Source: Bradyrhizobium tropiciagri (lineage in GTDB: Bacteria > Pseudomonadota > Alphaproteobacteria > Rhizobiales > Xanthobacteraceae). Taken from it: DNA of 34,789 bases. Where the stretch lies: NCBI RefSeq assembly GCF_001189845.1, contig NZ_LFLZ01000086.1, forward strand, positions 1 through 34,789, written 5' to 3'. The position numbers and the translations under genes are program-made. Shown here one piece after another: positions 32,792-34,789 of this stretch (position 1 is the first letter of the stretch; each line of letters opens with the position of its first letter). Under the pieces are notes generated by a model that did no database searches, was not told where the DNA came from, and was given only the letters and a program-made list of their open reading frames with translations.

Positions 32792-34225
32792 TTAGAGGAT
32801 TTTTCCCGGATTCAGTAGATTGTCAGGATCAAGCGCGGCCTTCAGTTTCCTCATGAGCGCGATCTCTTGTTCACTTCGTGCATGGCCGAGCCACTGCTTC
32901 TTGGAGGTACCAATGCCATGCTCAGCGGAAATACTCCCGTCCATCTTCCTTACAAGGCCATATACGATCCGATCAATGGTGCATTTGGGCTGCGTTTCAA
33001 GCGACTGTCCAGGCATCCAAGCGACCAAATGCAAGTTACCGTCAGCGATGTGGCCGAAGTAAATGCTCTCACACCCGGGAATCTCCGCCGACAGAGTAGC
33101 TTTGCAGATACTCGCAAACTCGTCCATCCGTGCAAGTGGAAGCCCAATGTCATAGTTGCTGCGAGGACCAATCGCCTTGCCGAGTTCGGCAGCTTCGCGT
33201 GCGGCCCACAGGTGTTGGACCTGGGCCAACGATTGGGCGAGCGTGGCATCGGCAACTAGACCTGAGTCCATCACCCCTCCGAGCCAAGCTTCAAAGCGAG
33301 GTCGGTCAACAACTTCGTCTGTCCCCTGCGCCTCGACTAAGACAAAATAGCCTGGGCCGTCAGCTAAAGGAGGACGCACCCCTCCGAACGTCGTATTCGC
33401 CGTCCAAAAGTCCGACCACATAACCTCGAACGCTGAAAGTTGAGGCCCAAGGCTATCCCGCGCCGAATGAAGAAGCGCTACTACAGATTGATAGTCCGCA
33501 AGGCGACAGAGCGCCACAGTGTTGGAACGAGGCTTCGGAAAGAGGCGCAGAACCGCTCGTGTTATAATTCCGAGGGTGCCCTCTGACCCGATGAACAGCT
33601 GCTTGAGATCATAACCAGCATTGTTCTTGAGCAACTTGTTGAGGCTTGTGATGATCGTGCCATCAGGCAGAACGACTTCAACGCCCAATACCAAATCGCG
33701 CGCCATCCCGTACCGAATAACGCGATTGCCACCAGCATTGGTTGAAAGGTTGCCGCCGATGGAGCACGAACCTCTCGAGCCAACATCTAGGGGAAAGAAT
33801 AGACCGGCTTCGTCAGCAGCATTCTGGACGGTTTCAAGTGCAGTCCCGGCGGCGACGGTCATGGTGCCAGCGGCCCGATCGACCTCCTCAATGCCAACCA
33901 TGCGCTCCAGCGAAATGGCAACCCAGCCAGGTGCGGCTACGGCGCCGCCGCACAACCCTGTCATTCCTCCTTGTGCGACAAACGGCAATCCAAGCTTGCG
34001 GCATGCCAGGACGACTTCAGCAACCTCTATCGCATTGAGAGGCCGCACGACGGCAAGTGGAAACTGCGGGAGGTTGTTCCAGTCCTTGGAATTGCGAGGC
34101 GGCACGTCGGTACCCGCAAGTACGGGTTGCGATCGTAGCTCTGCCCTTAGAGCACTAAGGGTGCCCTCTAACGCTCCAACTTGGGCTGTGTTTTGCATAA
34201 GTGATTCCGCCAATCTTTTGCGCAT
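32792..34225 (-). CDS. FAD-linked oxidase (GlcD / D-2-hydroxyacid dehydrogenase type)
   Basis: The 477-residue product has an FAD_binding_4 (PCMH-type) domain: PLAVVRPLNAIEVAEVVLAC, then FVAQGGMTGLCGGAV, DVGSRGSCSIGGNLSTNAGG (pyrophosphate contact) and LFIGSEGTLGIITRAVLRLF. The C-terminal FAD-oxidase domain has VEAQGTDE, YFGHIADGNLHLVAW (metal/substrate histidines) and SAEHGIGTSKKQWL, ending DPDNLLNPGKIL. This is the full signature of D-lactate, glycolate and D-2-hydroxyglutarate dehydrogenases, which oxidise a 2-hydroxy acid to the 2-keto acid. The 2-keto acid could feed the neighbouring ThDP enzyme; that link is inference. The start may be 34225 or the ATG at 34198, which has GGCGGAA before it. 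Confidence 0.92.
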   Translation of the reverse strand: MRKRLAESLMQNTAQVGALEGTLSALRAELRSQPVLAGTDVPPRNSKDWNNLPQFPLAVVRPLNAIEVAEVVLACRKLGLPFVAQGGMTGLCGGAVAAPGWVAISLERMVGIEEVDRAAGTMTVAAGTALETVQNAADEAGLFFPLDVGSRGSCSIGGNLSTNAGGNRVIRYGMARDLVLGVEVVLPDGTIITSLNKLLKNNAGYDLKQLFIGSEGTLGIITRAVLRLFPKPRSNTVALCRLADYQSVVALLHSARDSLGPQLSAFEVMWSDFWTANTTFGGVRPPLADGPGYFVLVEAQGTDEVVDRPRFEAWLGGVMDSGLVADATLAQSLAQVQHLWAAREAAELGKAIGPRSNYDIGLPLARMDEFASICKATLSAEIPGCESIYFGHIADGNLHLVAWMPGQSLETQPKCTIDRIVYGLVRKMDGSISAEHGIGTSKKQWLGHARSEQEIALMRKLKAALDPDNLLNPGKIL

Positions 34226-34276
34226 ACGAAAACCTAAGCCCGGCGAAAGTCGGGCGTGCCGTCGAGGGAATGAGTG

Positions 34277-34555
34277 CTACCAACAGCGTATGAGCGGGCG
34301 GCCTAGTAAGCAGAGTAACAAGGCAACAACGCACATCGGTAGTGCGACCGGTCCCGAGTTTCCAGAATTCACGCCGAACGTACGGCATCGGAGACGGCCG
34401 TAACGCCACGCTCTAGATGCAACCTGCGTTGCCAGAGTTCGTTTCGCGGCCCGCTCCTTTCGGTTTAGCAGCGCAACGGACGAGCCTCGCTGTTGAAAGT
34501 GTGCGGTCGTTGTCACCTCGACGATCCCGGCATCGAGAACGATCGCGATCTTCAT
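34277..34555 (-). CDS. Small hypothetical protein, doubtful
   Basis: The minus-strand frame reads MKIAIVLDAGIVEVTTTAHF, then FQQRGSSVALLNRKER. Its first 35 residues look like a beta-strand-rich start of small uncharacterised proteins, but the remainder is Arg/Cys-rich and unlike a real tail. It may be a truncated or frameshifted small gene. No family is assigned. Confidence 0.2.
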   Translation of the reverse strand: MKIAIVLDAGIVEVTTTAHFQQRGSSVALLNRKERAAKRTLATQVASRAWRYGRLRCRTFGVNSGNSGPVALPMCVVALLLCLLGRPLIRCW

Positions 34556-34789
34556 AAGTTATAGACTCTCGCTCTAGTATCCTGAGAGAACTGAAATCGC
34601 TACGCTCACAGTGATCGCGCTGCCGAACTTTGCTTGCATCAGCGATGACTTGAGGCCCACTTGTATCGGCGCACCACCAATTGGGAAGGTCGGCATCCCA
34701 AAACGCTACTAAACTCTGAAATCGTGCGACGGAGAGTTCTACCTAATCGATCCAAGCGCAGGTTTGGAACGCCTCATTTTTCGAGGGCC
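34556..34789. other. No feature recognised at the window end
   Basis: No open frame, RNA or repeat with support was seen in the last 234 bases. Confidence 0.35.

Noticed and set aside
33621..34403. A 260-codon open frame on the plus strand
   Set aside because: Antisense to the FAD oxidase, whose cofactor motifs are complete on the minus strand.
1..34789. CRISPR arrays, tRNA or rRNA genes
   Set aside because: No regularly spaced direct repeats, no cloverleaf-forming sequence with conserved T-loop, and no rRNA-like stretches were seen on reading both strands.

Overview
The window looks like part of a rhizobial accessory island, most likely Bradyrhizobium or a close relative in the Nitrobacteraceae. 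This rests on the GC-rich coding style, the Bradyrhizobium-type porin, many insertion-sequence families common in rhizobial symbiosis islands (IS66, IS110, IS21, IS256, IS630, IS701, IS91, IS4), and a NifA-type upstream activator site paired with a sigma-54-like promoter. No rRNA, tRNA or CRISPR array was seen. Genus assignment is inference.

Layout. 1-1440: decayed IS66 (minus) followed by an IS91-type transposase scrap. 1757-3870: intact two-gene unit, a bicupin protein and an MmgE/PrpD-family protein. 4430-6500: debris (possible DUF296 scrap, IS110, a broken PP-loop ATP-binding protein, an internally deleted IS630). 6573-8369 (minus): an intact beta-keto acid cleavage enzyme behind a chimeric ORF that joins a truncated lysine 2,3-aminomutase to the end of a BenC-type reductase. 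8560-9101: IS110 end. 9435-10663 (minus): lipocalin-like gene and a broken SDR dehydrogenase. 11060-11577: scrambled acetolactate-synthase-like scraps. 11591-12957: dead IS256 element. 13890-14607: converging IS256 and IS701 tails.

14656-16658: a TGT-N10-ACA site, a -24/-12-like promoter and an intact MATE transporter, the best candidate for a symbiotically regulated gene here. 16930-17719: modA-like scrap and a frameshifted HTH gene. 17757-18850: dead IS630. 19165-20106 (minus): CitE/HpcH-family lyase. 20541-23290: IS630 scrap, integrase scrap, a core-deleted IS21 and an IS110 tail. 23862-25394 (minus): intact porin with a strong hairpin downstream. 26059-30196: an IS66 element with perfect 8-bp target duplications, itself interrupted by an apparently intact IS4-family element with its own 8-bp duplications. 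30632-34225 (minus): a thiamine-diphosphate enzyme and an FAD-linked oxidase of the GlcD type.

The intact non-mobile genes are mostly metabolic (cupin, PrpD-like, BKACE, CitE-like, ThDP enzyme, FAD oxidase) plus a porin and a MATE exporter. They read as surviving pieces of organic-acid or amino-acid catabolic clusters in a region heavily reworked by transposition. A shared pathway is inference only.
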